This document shows positions 27,487 through 36,067 of a stretch of DNA of 64,000 nt, in pieces; position 1 is the stretch's first letter, and each line of letters starts with the position of its first letter. Made by a program: the position numbers and the translations under genes. Origin of the DNA: Candidatus Anammoximicrobium sp. (GTDB lineage Bacteria > Planctomycetota > Planctomycetia > Pirellulales > Pirellulaceae). The stretch is from assembly GCA_012515235.1 (NCBI GenBank), contig JAAYYU010000042.1, positions 119,631-183,630 of the forward strand, read 5' to 3'. Below the pieces are notes generated by a model. It was not told where the DNA came from and made no database searches. It worked only from the letters and a program-made list of their open reading frames with translations.

Positions 27487-28134
27487 TCAGTCCGCGGCGT
27501 CCTGCAAGTCGTGAAGCTTGCTCAGGAGACTTTGCACCGCCGCGCACAACTCAGGCGGCCCGCTCGCGGCGCCGAAGCGTTCAAAGCAGTCCGCTCCCAG
27601 ACGCTGCAACTGCTGCTTCAGCTTGACCGACAGCGACTTGGCGGTCGCGGCATCCGCGGCTCGACGGACCGACTGCTTGGCGCGCTCCAGGAGCGACGGC
27701 GCTGACTCCACCTCCTGGGTGCGGCGTTCAAGTTGTTGGACGAGTTCGTCGAGTTGACGGTAAGCTGCGGGAAACTCGGTCAGATAGCGACGATCCTGAT
27801 ACACGGCTCTTCCCAGCGCCGCATAGGCTTTGGGCAGGGCCACCGTCTTGATCGTCGCCGCCTCGGCCTTTCGCGAACCGGCTTCCGCCAGCGTTTTGGC
27901 GCCCTGGCCCAGGCCGCTCGCCGCCACGCGGGCCCGCTGCCACCAGCCGCCGACGCTTTCCTTCATCCGGTCCGCCGACGAACGCTCCTCCTCCTGCTGG
28001 GCTGCCGCTTCTGCTTCGGCCTTGCGGAGCAGTTCCGCAGCCGATGCCGATGCCGGTTCGGGTCGGCGCGTCTGGGTTTCTTCGGGCTGGAGTTGGTAAC
28101 CGTCGTCTTCGTCGTCGTCACGATCGGATAACAT
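27487..28134 (-). CDS. Cytoplasmic coiled-coil protein of unknown function
   Basis: The protein has 215 residues and no recognised family. The first 30 residues are acidic (MLSDRDDDEDDGYQLQ), then a charged Glu/Ala/Lys-rich region and several long amphipathic helices (QQLERRTQEVESAPSLLERA; SLSVKLKQQLQRL). There is no signal peptide. Similar acidic-tailed helical proteins occur in planctomycetes. It is the first gene of the run leading to the symporter fusion, 6 bases before that gene's start. The start ATG 28134 has only a weak GGGG site. Function unknown. Confidence 0.6.
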   Translation of the reverse strand: MLSDRDDDEDDGYQLQPEETQTRRPEPASASAAELLRKAEAEAAAQQEEERSSADRMKESVGGWWQRARVAASGLGQGAKTLAEAGSRKAEAATIKTVALPKAYAALGRAVYQDRRYLTEFPAAYRQLDELVQQLERRTQEVESAPSLLERAKQSVRRAADAATAKSLSVKLKQQLQRLGADCFERFGAASGPPELCAAVQSLLSKLHDLQDAAD

Positions 28135-28246
28135 CGGCGCATCCCCCTTCGCGTTGGCGCTCCCTGTTCCCGGAGCCGGATCGTCGTTAGCCGGCCGCGT
28201 CGTCAGGGTTCTTTTTACCTGTCCAAAGTCCGCTCCACGGTTTTGT

Positions 28247-28295
28247 CGTAGAGCGGACTTCAGTCCGCTTGGGCCCGAATGAATTCCGCCCTACG
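28247..28295. repeat. Imperfect palindrome with CGTAG...CTACG ends
   Basis: CGTAGAGCGGACTTC (28247-28261) is an inverted match of GAATTCCGCCCTACG (28281-28295), 13 of 15 bases. The left arm contains the local palindrome AGCGGACT-TC-AGTCCGCT. The end structure resembles the element at 47737-47804. The 313-base gap between the coiled-coil gene and leuA is mostly made of this and the next hairpin. Confidence 0.65.
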
Positions 28296-28380
28296 AAGCT
28301 GGTTTCTGGACCGGTGCTTGACGCGGATCATCTTAGCATGTCCCGGCGTTGCCGGACACCGGAACACGAGCTCCGTCGTG

Positions 28381-28440
28381 CGGAATTCGCGGCGGATCGG
28401 CCAGCTGTGTTCTGGCCGACCCTGCCTCCCGCGAATTCCG
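28381..28440 (-). terminator. Nested hairpin just after leuA
   Basis: Outer arms CGGAATTCGCGG (28381-28392) and CCGCGAATTCCG (28429-28440) pair perfectly; an inner pair TCGGCCAG / CTGGCCGA (28397-28404, 28412-28419) forms a second stem. It begins 8 bases after the leuA stop codon. There is no T tract, so it may be a processing or repeat structure as much as a terminator. Confidence 0.5.
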
Positions 28441-28447
28441 ATTGGGC

Positions 28448-29971
<1,524 letters not shown>

Positions 29972-30152
29972 CGGTCGTCGTGCCTTTCTGTATTCGGAAA
30001 ATTCGAGGATCGTATCAGAGTCTGTACAGGTCAGTCCCAGAAGTCTAAGTGCCAGCCGTTGGCTGGCCCGGGCAGTAACAAGGCGATCCTCGACGGCCCC
30101 CGATAGCCGCGACGCAAAATCTGCCAACGTCTCATGTCGGCGGTCTCCTCAG

Positions 30153-30188
30153 AAAACAAAAAAGCCCCGAGCGACTGGCCCTCGGGGC
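30153..30188 (-). terminator. Intrinsic terminator of the leuA attenuator
   Basis: On the minus strand GCCCCGAG pairs with CTCGGGGC across a 9-base loop (30164-30188), followed directly by TTTTTTGTTTT. It stands 34 bases after the leader peptide stop and about 180 bases before leuA. Its 5' arm can instead pair with GGCCC (30227-30231) and GGGG (30220-30223), which span the leader's stop codon, giving a competing antiterminator. Confidence 0.92.
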
Positions 30189-30222
30189 GGAACGATCCAA
30201 ACTGGACAGTGCGCGATCTCCC

Positions 30223-30279
30223 CTACGGGCCGAATCCGGCCAGAAGCAGCAGCGGTCGTAGGTCCAAGATCGGATTCAT
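30223..30279 (-). CDS. Leucine leader peptide of the leuA attenuator
   Basis: The 18-residue ORF reads MNPILDLRPLLLLAGFGP and stops at TAG. Six of 18 residues are leucine, four of them consecutive (CTG CTG CTT CTG), the arrangement of ribosome-stalling leader peptides. GGCC immediately after the leucine run can pair with CGGCC (a 1:2 stem), while the segment across the stop codon can pair with the terminator arm (2:3 antiterminator). Stalling at the leucines would cover region 1 and free region 2, allowing read-through into leuA. A modest TGGTGAG site lies 12 bases upstream of the ATG. It is too short for a routine gene call but the whole architecture is coherent. Confidence 0.88.
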   Translation of the reverse strand: MNPILDLRPLLLLAGFGP

Positions 30280-30300
30280 CAGCGGGCTCAACTCACCAGT

Positions 30301-30329
30301 ATTCTTGCTTTCGTTACAAACAACTCCAA
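30301..30329 (-). promoter_or_regulatory. Putative promoter of the leu leader transcript
   Basis: On the minus strand TTGGAG (30324-30329) and AAGAAT (30301-30306) are 17 bases apart, about 20 bases before the leader peptide start. The match to the sigma-70 consensus is moderate, but the surrounding 60 bases are the most AT-rich of the region. Confidence 0.4.
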
Positions 30330-30550
30330 GGCTTATCGGAGAGAACAACTGCTAACCTTCAGCCGTTCCTTCTTAGAGTAGCCAAGCCGGCGGCTCCGGT
30401 CAAGCGTGCCTGCGGCCGGGCCTCGGTTGCCGGGCGGGTGACCGCTTCGCCGCTCCCGCGACGGGACGGGCAAAGGCATTCCGCCAGCGGCGAAGGGGGG
30501 ACCGGCGGGAGCAGGCCCACCGCGGTCGTCCTGCCCGCCCGCCCGCCCCC

Positions 30551-30579
30551 TTGACTCGCCCGGTTTCGACGCTTAGCCT
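30551..30579 (+). promoter_or_regulatory. Putative promoter of the PurL/PurM-like operon
   Basis: TTGACT (30551-30556) is followed after 17 bases by TAGCCT (30574-30579), about 65 bases before the start of the first gene. The -35 box is good, the -10 box weak. Confidence 0.45.
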
Positions 30580-30641
30580 CAGAGCGCGAAGAAAACCACC
30601 ACCCGTCACGCACCACCTGTCACGCGAGGAGGCCCTGGGGA

Positions 30642-31742
30642 ATGAACCGGATTGAAAAGGCGTTGATGCACGCCCTCTTCACCCATCTGCATCACAACAT
30701 CGACAAGGCGATCGACTTCAAAGCCATCGAGGCGCTGAACCAAAAAGTCGGAAAACTGTTTCCCAGGGCTCTGCTGGTCGGCCCCGGTGACGACGCTGCC
30801 GCCTTCAAGTTTCCCGGCATCCAGGGCGCTTTCGTGGGCAAGATGGAGAGCCATTGTTCGCCTTGCGTGCCCCGCCCCTACGATGCGGCGGCCACGGGAG
30901 CAGGCGGGGCCATGCGGGACGTCGTGGCGATGGGCGCCCGGCCTCTGTTCCTGATGAATTTCCTCGGCACCAAGCCGCTCGATGAAAAAGTTCTCGTCGG
31001 CCCCTGCGGATTCGCCGGGAAATGCACTTGCGGGAAGTGTGTCGAGATGACCAGCGGCGAGCGCGTCAACCTGATGGTCAAAGGCCTGCGGGACATGTGC
31101 CGGGCCATGGACGTGTTCATCGTCGGCGGCGGATTCTCCACCTCGTTTTCCGACATCGTGCCGGCCACGGTTGTTTCGGTCATCGGCAAGCTGGTCACGG
31201 CCAAGCCGCTGACCAAGCCGGCCAAGTCCGCCGGGCATCAGATTATCCTGTTCGGCAAGACGGGAAGCGACGGCAACGACACGCTGTATCGAGCTGGCCT
31301 GGTCAGCGAAATGAAGCCCGCCATCGCCCTGTTCAAGGAAGAGCGGGCCGTGATGGAAGCCTCGCTGGCAGCCTTTGGCACCGGCAAGATCAAGGCCTGT
31401 TCCGACCTGGGGGCGGCCGGCGTGGGCGCCGCCGTTTGCGAGTCCGCAAGGTACGGTGGTTTCGGCGCTCGCGTGGATCTGGCCAAGGTGCCGCTGCGGG
31501 AAAAGAACCTGACGCCCGAAGAGATCATGATCTGCGAGTCGCAGGGCCGGATGGCGGTCCAAGTCGCCAAAAAAGACGTGGCGACGGTGTTGGCAGCAAT
31601 CCGGGGTAAGGGCGTGCGAGCCGAAGTGATCGGCGAGATCACGAAGGACGACAAGGAGATCTTCGAGTACAAGGGCCAGACGATCGCCGTGATCCCGAAC
31701 GCGCCCAGCAAAGCCCAATTGGCTGAATTGACGAACGGATAA
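30642..31742 (+). CDS. PurL-like AIR-synthase-superfamily protein with extra cysteines
   Basis: The 366-residue protein has the PurM/PurL ATP-binding fold and resembles the synthetase part of PurL: VGPGDDAAAF, a KMESH...AATGAGGAMRDVVAMGARP segment (here AATGAGGAMRDVVAMGARP), CSDLGAAGVGAAVCE and VPLREKNLTPEEIMICESQ. Differences are marked: the invariant SHNHP reads SHCSP, ESQERM reads ESQGRM, and there are six cysteines absent from normal PurL, as C72-x2-C75 and CGFAGKCTCGKC (residues 122-133), arranged like a metal or Fe-S site. It is far shorter than large PurL. GAGGAGG precedes the ATG by 10 bases. The PurM-like gene starts four bases after the stop. A true purine role is possible but the changes suggest a different acyl- or amide-activating reaction. 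Confidence 0.75.
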   Translation: MNRIEKALMHALFTHLHHNIDKAIDFKAIEALNQKVGKLFPRALLVGPGDDAAAFKFPGIQGAFVGKMESHCSPCVPRPYDAAATGAGGAMRDVVAMGARPLFLMNFLGTKPLDEKVLVGPCGFAGKCTCGKCVEMTSGERVNLMVKGLRDMCRAMDVFIVGGGFSTSFSDIVPATVVSVIGKLVTAKPLTKPAKSAGHQIILFGKTGSDGNDTLYRAGLVSEMKPAIALFKEERAVMEASLAAFGTGKIKACSDLGAAGVGAAVCESARYGGFGARVDLAKVPLREKNLTPEEIMICESQGRMAVQVAKKDVATVLAAIRGKGVRAEVIGEITKDDKEIFEYKGQTIAVIPNAPSKAQLAELTNG

Positions 31743-31746
31743 CAAG

Positions 31747-32877
31747 ATGGCACGAAGCAGATCAAAATCCGAGTACGCCCAAGCGGGGGTCGATTACACC
31801 AAGATCGAGCCGTTCAAGATGGCGATGGTGAGCGCCGGGAAGAAGACGCTCGCGTTCCCCAACAAGCGCGGTGTGTACATCCAGCCGGACAGCGTGGGCG
31901 CCCACGGAGCCGTGTTCGGGTATCGGGGGGCCAAGACCTATTACTGGTGCACGACCCAGGAAGGCCTGGGAAACAAGAACTGGATCGCGGAATGGATGTA
32001 TCAACACGCCCGGACCGGGAGAACTTACTACGAGGGGATCGGCATCGACACCGCCCTGATGGCGGCGAATGACGTGATCTGTCAGGGCGCCCTCCCGGTG
32101 ATCTACACGGACGAGGTGGCGGCGGGCGACAGCGAGTGGTTCATGGACGAAAGGCGCAGCCGCGATCTGGCGGAGAGCTTTTATCAGGCCTGCAAGATGT
32201 GCGGCATGGCCCTCCCGGCTGGCGAGTCTCCCGCCCTCCGCTACCTGGTGAAAGCCGAGCCGCCGGTCCGCAGCGCCCCCTCCCTGTCCGGTTGCGTCAC
32301 GGGCATCATCGCCCCTCGCAGCCGGATGGTCACGGGAGCGAAACTGGCCGTCGGTGACCGCATTATCGGGGTGGCTTCCTCCGGGCTGCACGCCAACGGA
32401 GTTTCCCTCGTCATCAAGCGGGCTCTGGCGCTGAAAGACAAATTCCTGCATCCGCTGCCGAACGGAAAGTCCCTGGGCGAAGAGGCGCTCATCCCGACCC
32501 GCTCCTATGTCCGGCTCGTCGAGGCCCTGCAGGCAAAGAGCATCGACATCCACTCGCTGCTCGGAGGAACGGGGGGAGGAATCTCCAAGATCGCGTATCA
32601 CAAGCGGCCTTTTACGTATCGCGTCAAGAGGTGGGTGGAGGAGATTCCACCGCTGTTCCTATTCATGCGCGAGGCCGGCGTGAGCCTGAAGGACTGCCTG
32701 ACGACCTTCAATTGGGGCGTCGGGTTCTATGTTTTCGTGCCGGAAAAGGAAGTCGAGCGAACGATCAAGACGGGAAAGAAGGCCGGATACGATCTCTTGG
32801 AACTGGGCCAAGTTGAGGCCGGTGAGCGGAGTGTGATTTTTGAGCCGGAGAAGATCACCCTCCCGGCGATCGAGTGA
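31747..32877 (+). CDS. PurM-like AIR-synthase-superfamily protein
   Basis: The 376-residue protein aligns with PurM by eye: SEYAQAGVDY at the N-terminus, IGIDTALMAANDVICQGALP, IGVASSGLHANGVSLV, LIPTRSYVRLVEAL, GGTGGGISKIAYHKRP and TFNWGVGFYVFVP. The usual GGET motif reads AGES, and a CKMC pair (residues 149-152) precedes it. Insertions around residues 60-95 (YYWCTTQEGLGNKNWIAEWM) are not in standard PurM. It is the second gene of a two-gene unit with the PurL-like protein; both belong to the same ATP-dependent superfamily, which also includes HypE, ThiL and SelD. A two-subunit enzyme for an unknown substrate is a reasonable inference. Confidence 0.75.
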   Translation: MARSRSKSEYAQAGVDYTKIEPFKMAMVSAGKKTLAFPNKRGVYIQPDSVGAHGAVFGYRGAKTYYWCTTQEGLGNKNWIAEWMYQHARTGRTYYEGIGIDTALMAANDVICQGALPVIYTDEVAAGDSEWFMDERRSRDLAESFYQACKMCGMALPAGESPALRYLVKAEPPVRSAPSLSGCVTGIIAPRSRMVTGAKLAVGDRIIGVASSGLHANGVSLVIKRALALKDKFLHPLPNGKSLGEEALIPTRSYVRLVEALQAKSIDIHSLLGGTGGGISKIAYHKRPFTYRVKRWVEEIPPLFLFMREAGVSLKDCLTTFNWGVGFYVFVPEKEVERTIKTGKKAGYDLLELGQVEAGERSVIFEPEKITLPAIE

Positions 32878-33137
32878 TTCCCGGCTGTTCCGCCTCGAAT
32901 CCTCGTCCGCCGCAGTCCGCGGGACCGCCTTGCCGGGCGCAACGCGAGCGCAGCCGATTCGGCCGCCGGGACCTGGCGAGCGGCTGACTTTCGGCCCGTC
33001 CGCGTTGAACGGCGAAGCGGTAGAGCGTATCCTGAAAGGCCGCGGATGGGCCAGGTTTGGTTCCGGCCAGCCTGGTGACGAATTCAGTCCCGCAATTCGA
33101 TGCGTCGCAGCCCTCTGAAGCAGAAGGGATACAACTC

Positions 33138-34124
33138 ATGGCCTCTTGCCCGTTTCACGAATCGGAAGGCGCTCCCCAAACCCGGTTCGACAATGCCGCT
33201 CGCTCGCCACAATCGCCGAGCGATCGGCGCGAGTTTCTGAAGTCGTTGGGGACAATCTCCGTCGGCTTGGCGATGGCGCGCCTCGGCGCCGAACCGGCCG
33301 CGGCCGGCGAGCAGCTCCAGGTGCCGCAGGTGGCGTTTGGCAAAGTGCGGTTGTCGCGGTTGATTTGCGGCTCGAATCCCTTCAACGCCGGTTCGCATTT
33401 GTCGAGTTTCGTCAACCAGGAGATGCGCAGCTACTACACGCCCGAACAGATCCTGAAGACGCTCCGGCGATGTGAGGCCGCCGGCGTCAATTGCTGGCAG
33501 ATTTCGGGCATGGTGAACCTGGATCTGTATCGGCGGCTGGTCGACGAGGGCAGCCGAATGTACGCAATTTCGCTGGGCCGCGACCCGGCCGACTTTCCCG
33601 CCCTGGCGAAAGCCGGCTGTCTGGCCGTGGCGCATCACGGCGAAGTCACCGACAACCTGTTCAAGGCCGGCAAGCTCGACGAGGTCCGCGACTTTCTCCA
33701 CCGCGTGCGGGACGCGGGCATGTTGGCCGGCGTGTCCACGCACATGCCGGCGGTCGTCGACGCGATCGAGTCCAAGGGCTGGGAGCCGGACTATTACATG
33801 ACGTGTGTCTACGAGCGGAACCGCAGCAACGAGGAATTGAAGAAACTCCTGGGCTACGTGCCGCTCCCGGCACGCGAAGTGTACTTGCAGGAGGATCCGC
33901 CGCGGATGTTCCAGGCGATGCGGAACGCCCCGCGGCCGTGTCTGGCTTTCAAGATTCTGGCCGCCGGACGCCTCTGCGACCGCCCGGAAACCGTCGAGCG
34001 GGCGTTCCGCGAGACGTACCAGGGCATCAAGCCGACGGACGCCGTGATCGTCGGCATCTACGACCGTTACAGCGACCAGCCCGGCGAGGACGCCGGCTTT
34101 GCGCGGAGATACGGCAACGCCTAG
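33138..34124 (+). CDS. Tat-exported TIM-barrel protein, aldo/keto reductase-like
   Basis: The protein has 328 residues. ATG 33138 has AGAAGGGA 9 bases upstream. A twin-arginine signal occurs unusually late (SDRREFLKSLGTISVGLAMA at residues ~28-47), after a polar N-terminal stretch containing MASCPFHESEG. The mature part starts VAFGKVRLSRLICGSNPFNAG, as FGKVRLSRLICGSNPF, similar to aldo/keto reductases, with repeated beta/alpha units (GVNCWQISGMVNLDLY, CLAVAHHGEV, AGMLAGVSTHMPAVVD). The classical catalytic Asp-Tyr-Lys-His set is not obvious, so enzymatic activity is uncertain. A Gfo/Idh/MocA gene follows 51 bases later, probably in the same unit. Confidence 0.65.
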   Translation: MASCPFHESEGAPQTRFDNAARSPQSPSDRREFLKSLGTISVGLAMARLGAEPAAAGEQLQVPQVAFGKVRLSRLICGSNPFNAGSHLSSFVNQEMRSYYTPEQILKTLRRCEAAGVNCWQISGMVNLDLYRRLVDEGSRMYAISLGRDPADFPALAKAGCLAVAHHGEVTDNLFKAGKLDEVRDFLHRVRDAGMLAGVSTHMPAVVDAIESKGWEPDYYMTCVYERNRSNEELKKLLGYVPLPAREVYLQEDPPRMFQAMRNAPRPCLAFKILAAGRLCDRPETVERAFRETYQGIKPTDAVIVGIYDRYSDQPGEDAGFARRYGNA

Positions 34125-34175
34125 CGGGCAGCGCGAGCGTCCACTGGGCAAGCCGCTGATATTGGGAGCCTTCAC

Positions 34176-35504
34176 ATGCCGTCTGACAAGACCGTGGTGC
34201 AGCCATCGTCCGGGCCGTTGCCCGCCTCCTCCGTCGGGGCCGCGCTGGCCGCCGGCCTGAGCGTCGCCCGCTCCGCGCACGCGGCCGGCAGCGACGTGAT
34301 CCGCATCGGCATGGTGGGCTGTGGCAACCGCGGCACGGGCGCGTGCCGCGAAGCGTTGTTGGCCGCGGAGCCGGTCAGGCTGGTGGCGGTCGGCGATCTG
34401 TTCCCGGAGCGTCTGGAGATCAGCCTGAAGAACCTCACCAAGTACGCGGACCTTGCGCCCAAGATCGACGTTCCGGCCGAACGCCGGTTCGCCGGCTTCG
34501 ACGCCTACCGCCACGTGATCGACGCGGGCGTCGATCTGGTGTTGCTCACGACCCCGCCGCACTTCCGGCCGCTCCACTACGCGGCCGCCATCCAAGCCGG
34601 CAAGCACGCGTTCCTGGAGAAGCCGTGTTGCATCGACGCGCCGGGATACCGGATGCTGGCGGCCGCCAACGAGGAAGCCCGGCGAAAGAAGCTGTCGGTC
34701 GTCGTCGGCCTGCAGCGCCGCCATCAGCGGAACTATCTGGACGGCATTCAGAAGATCCGCGACGGGGCCATCGGCGACGTCCGTTTCATCCGCACCTATT
34801 ACAACGTGCAGGGCGGGGGCCGGGCCGGCTGGCGGCGGCCGGAGGGGATGAACGAACTGGAATACCAACTTCGCCATTGGGGCGTGTTTCTCTGGCTGTG
34901 CGGCGATCACCTGGTGGAACAATCGACGCACGAGATCGACGTCGCCAACTGGGTCATGGACGCGCACCCCGTGCGAGCCAGCGGTCTGGGCGGCCGGGAG
35001 AAACGGTTCGGCCCCGGCAACGGCGACATCTGGGACCACCACGCGATCGAGTTTGAATACGAAGGCGGTGTGCGCTACTTCTGCCAGGCCCGGCAGATGT
35101 CCGGCACCTGGGATCACGTCTCGGAGACCGTCCATGGCAGCCGCGGCGTGCTGACGCTGGGCACCGGCGCGTGGGGCTTTGGCAAGCTGACGCCCCGCGA
35201 ACTGCGCGATCGCAAACGCGTGGCGGAGAACCCTTACCAGCGCGAGCACGAAAACTTGCTGGCCAGCATCCGCGGCACCGGCCCCTACCGCTTGGACGCC
35301 GAATACGGCGCCACCAGCAGCATGACCGCCGTGATGGGCCGCATGGCCACCTATTCCGGCCAACTGGTCACCTGGGACGAGGCCGTCCAATCCGAACTGC
35401 GGCTTGGCCCAACGCGTTATGCCTGGGATGCCGAGCCGCCGACCCGAGCCGACGCCACCGGCGCCTACCCCGCCGCCGTCCCCGGCGAAACGCGGGCCTG
35501 GTGA
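34176..35504 (+). CDS. Gfo/Idh/MocA-family oxidoreductase
   Basis: The protein has 442 residues. TTGGGAG precedes ATG 34176 by about 8 bases. The N-terminus (PLPASSVGAALAAGLSVARSAHA) looks like the end of an export signal, but the twin arginines normally found in this group are missing, so the true start or export route is unclear. The NAD-binding motif is RIGMVGCGNRGTGAC, the catalytic lysine segment LEKPCCIDAPGYRML (about residues 148-162), and the substrate domain has EQSTHEIDVANWVMD. A periplasmic sugar dehydrogenase is the family role. It follows the aldo/keto-reductase-like gene. Confidence 0.85.
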   Translation: MPSDKTVVQPSSGPLPASSVGAALAAGLSVARSAHAAGSDVIRIGMVGCGNRGTGACREALLAAEPVRLVAVGDLFPERLEISLKNLTKYADLAPKIDVPAERRFAGFDAYRHVIDAGVDLVLLTTPPHFRPLHYAAAIQAGKHAFLEKPCCIDAPGYRMLAAANEEARRKKLSVVVGLQRRHQRNYLDGIQKIRDGAIGDVRFIRTYYNVQGGGRAGWRRPEGMNELEYQLRHWGVFLWLCGDHLVEQSTHEIDVANWVMDAHPVRASGLGGREKRFGPGNGDIWDHHAIEFEYEGGVRYFCQARQMSGTWDHVSETVHGSRGVLTLGTGAWGFGKLTPRELRDRKRVAENPYQREHENLLASIRGTGPYRLDAEYGATSSMTAVMGRMATYSGQLVTWDEAVQSELRLGPTRYAWDAEPPTRADATGAYPAAVPGETRAW

Positions 35505-36067
35505 TGATGGCCCGTCGAGTCGGTCCGCTCACGAGATACTAATGGCATGAGTCTCTGCGCAGAATCAGCCCAGCTGGGGCCGCCGCGTTAAAGACCCGCA
35601 GGAGCAACGGCTTGGAGCCCCGCAACGGCGACTACTTGCCGGACGTCTACTTGCCGGGCATTACTTCCGCGGGCCGTTTCCTTATCTTCTCCTTCGCTTG
35701 TCGGCTTCCAAGGTTGGTGTCCTTCCGAAGAAGAGCGAACACAAAGCCGTCTCCTTCCCGGTCTCCTTCGCGATGTTTCCGCCGTGTTGATGTGCGCCGG
35801 GAGTGACGGGTTGTGAGATCCTGGTGCGGCGTGGTGGGCGAGCAGGGGGAGATGGAAAGTGCCGCTCTCTTTCCGGCAGGTAGGCTATCCTGAATTGACG
35901 GTCTTGCTGATCAGGGACGCAGAAACACCGTCATCGACGAGTTGGATCAGAGAAGGTGCCCGAGGGACCACGCCCCGTTCGCCGTGAACTGGCGAGATGA
36001 CGTCGCCAAGGTCCGCCTGCATCAGACCACCAAATGACTTTGTACAGCAAGTTGGCGGGCTTTGCCG
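35505..36067. other. Convergent intergenic region, no gene seen
   Basis: These 563 bases lie between the ends of the Gfo/Idh/MocA gene and the minus-strand M50 gene. Short open frames have no ribosome sites or recognisable motifs. No clear terminator hairpin with a T tract was found. Confidence 0.4.

Noticed and set aside
35612..35806. Small plus-strand open frame in the gap before the M50 gene
   Set aside because: Starts with TTG, lacks a ribosome site and has a low-complexity Arg/Ser-rich translation.
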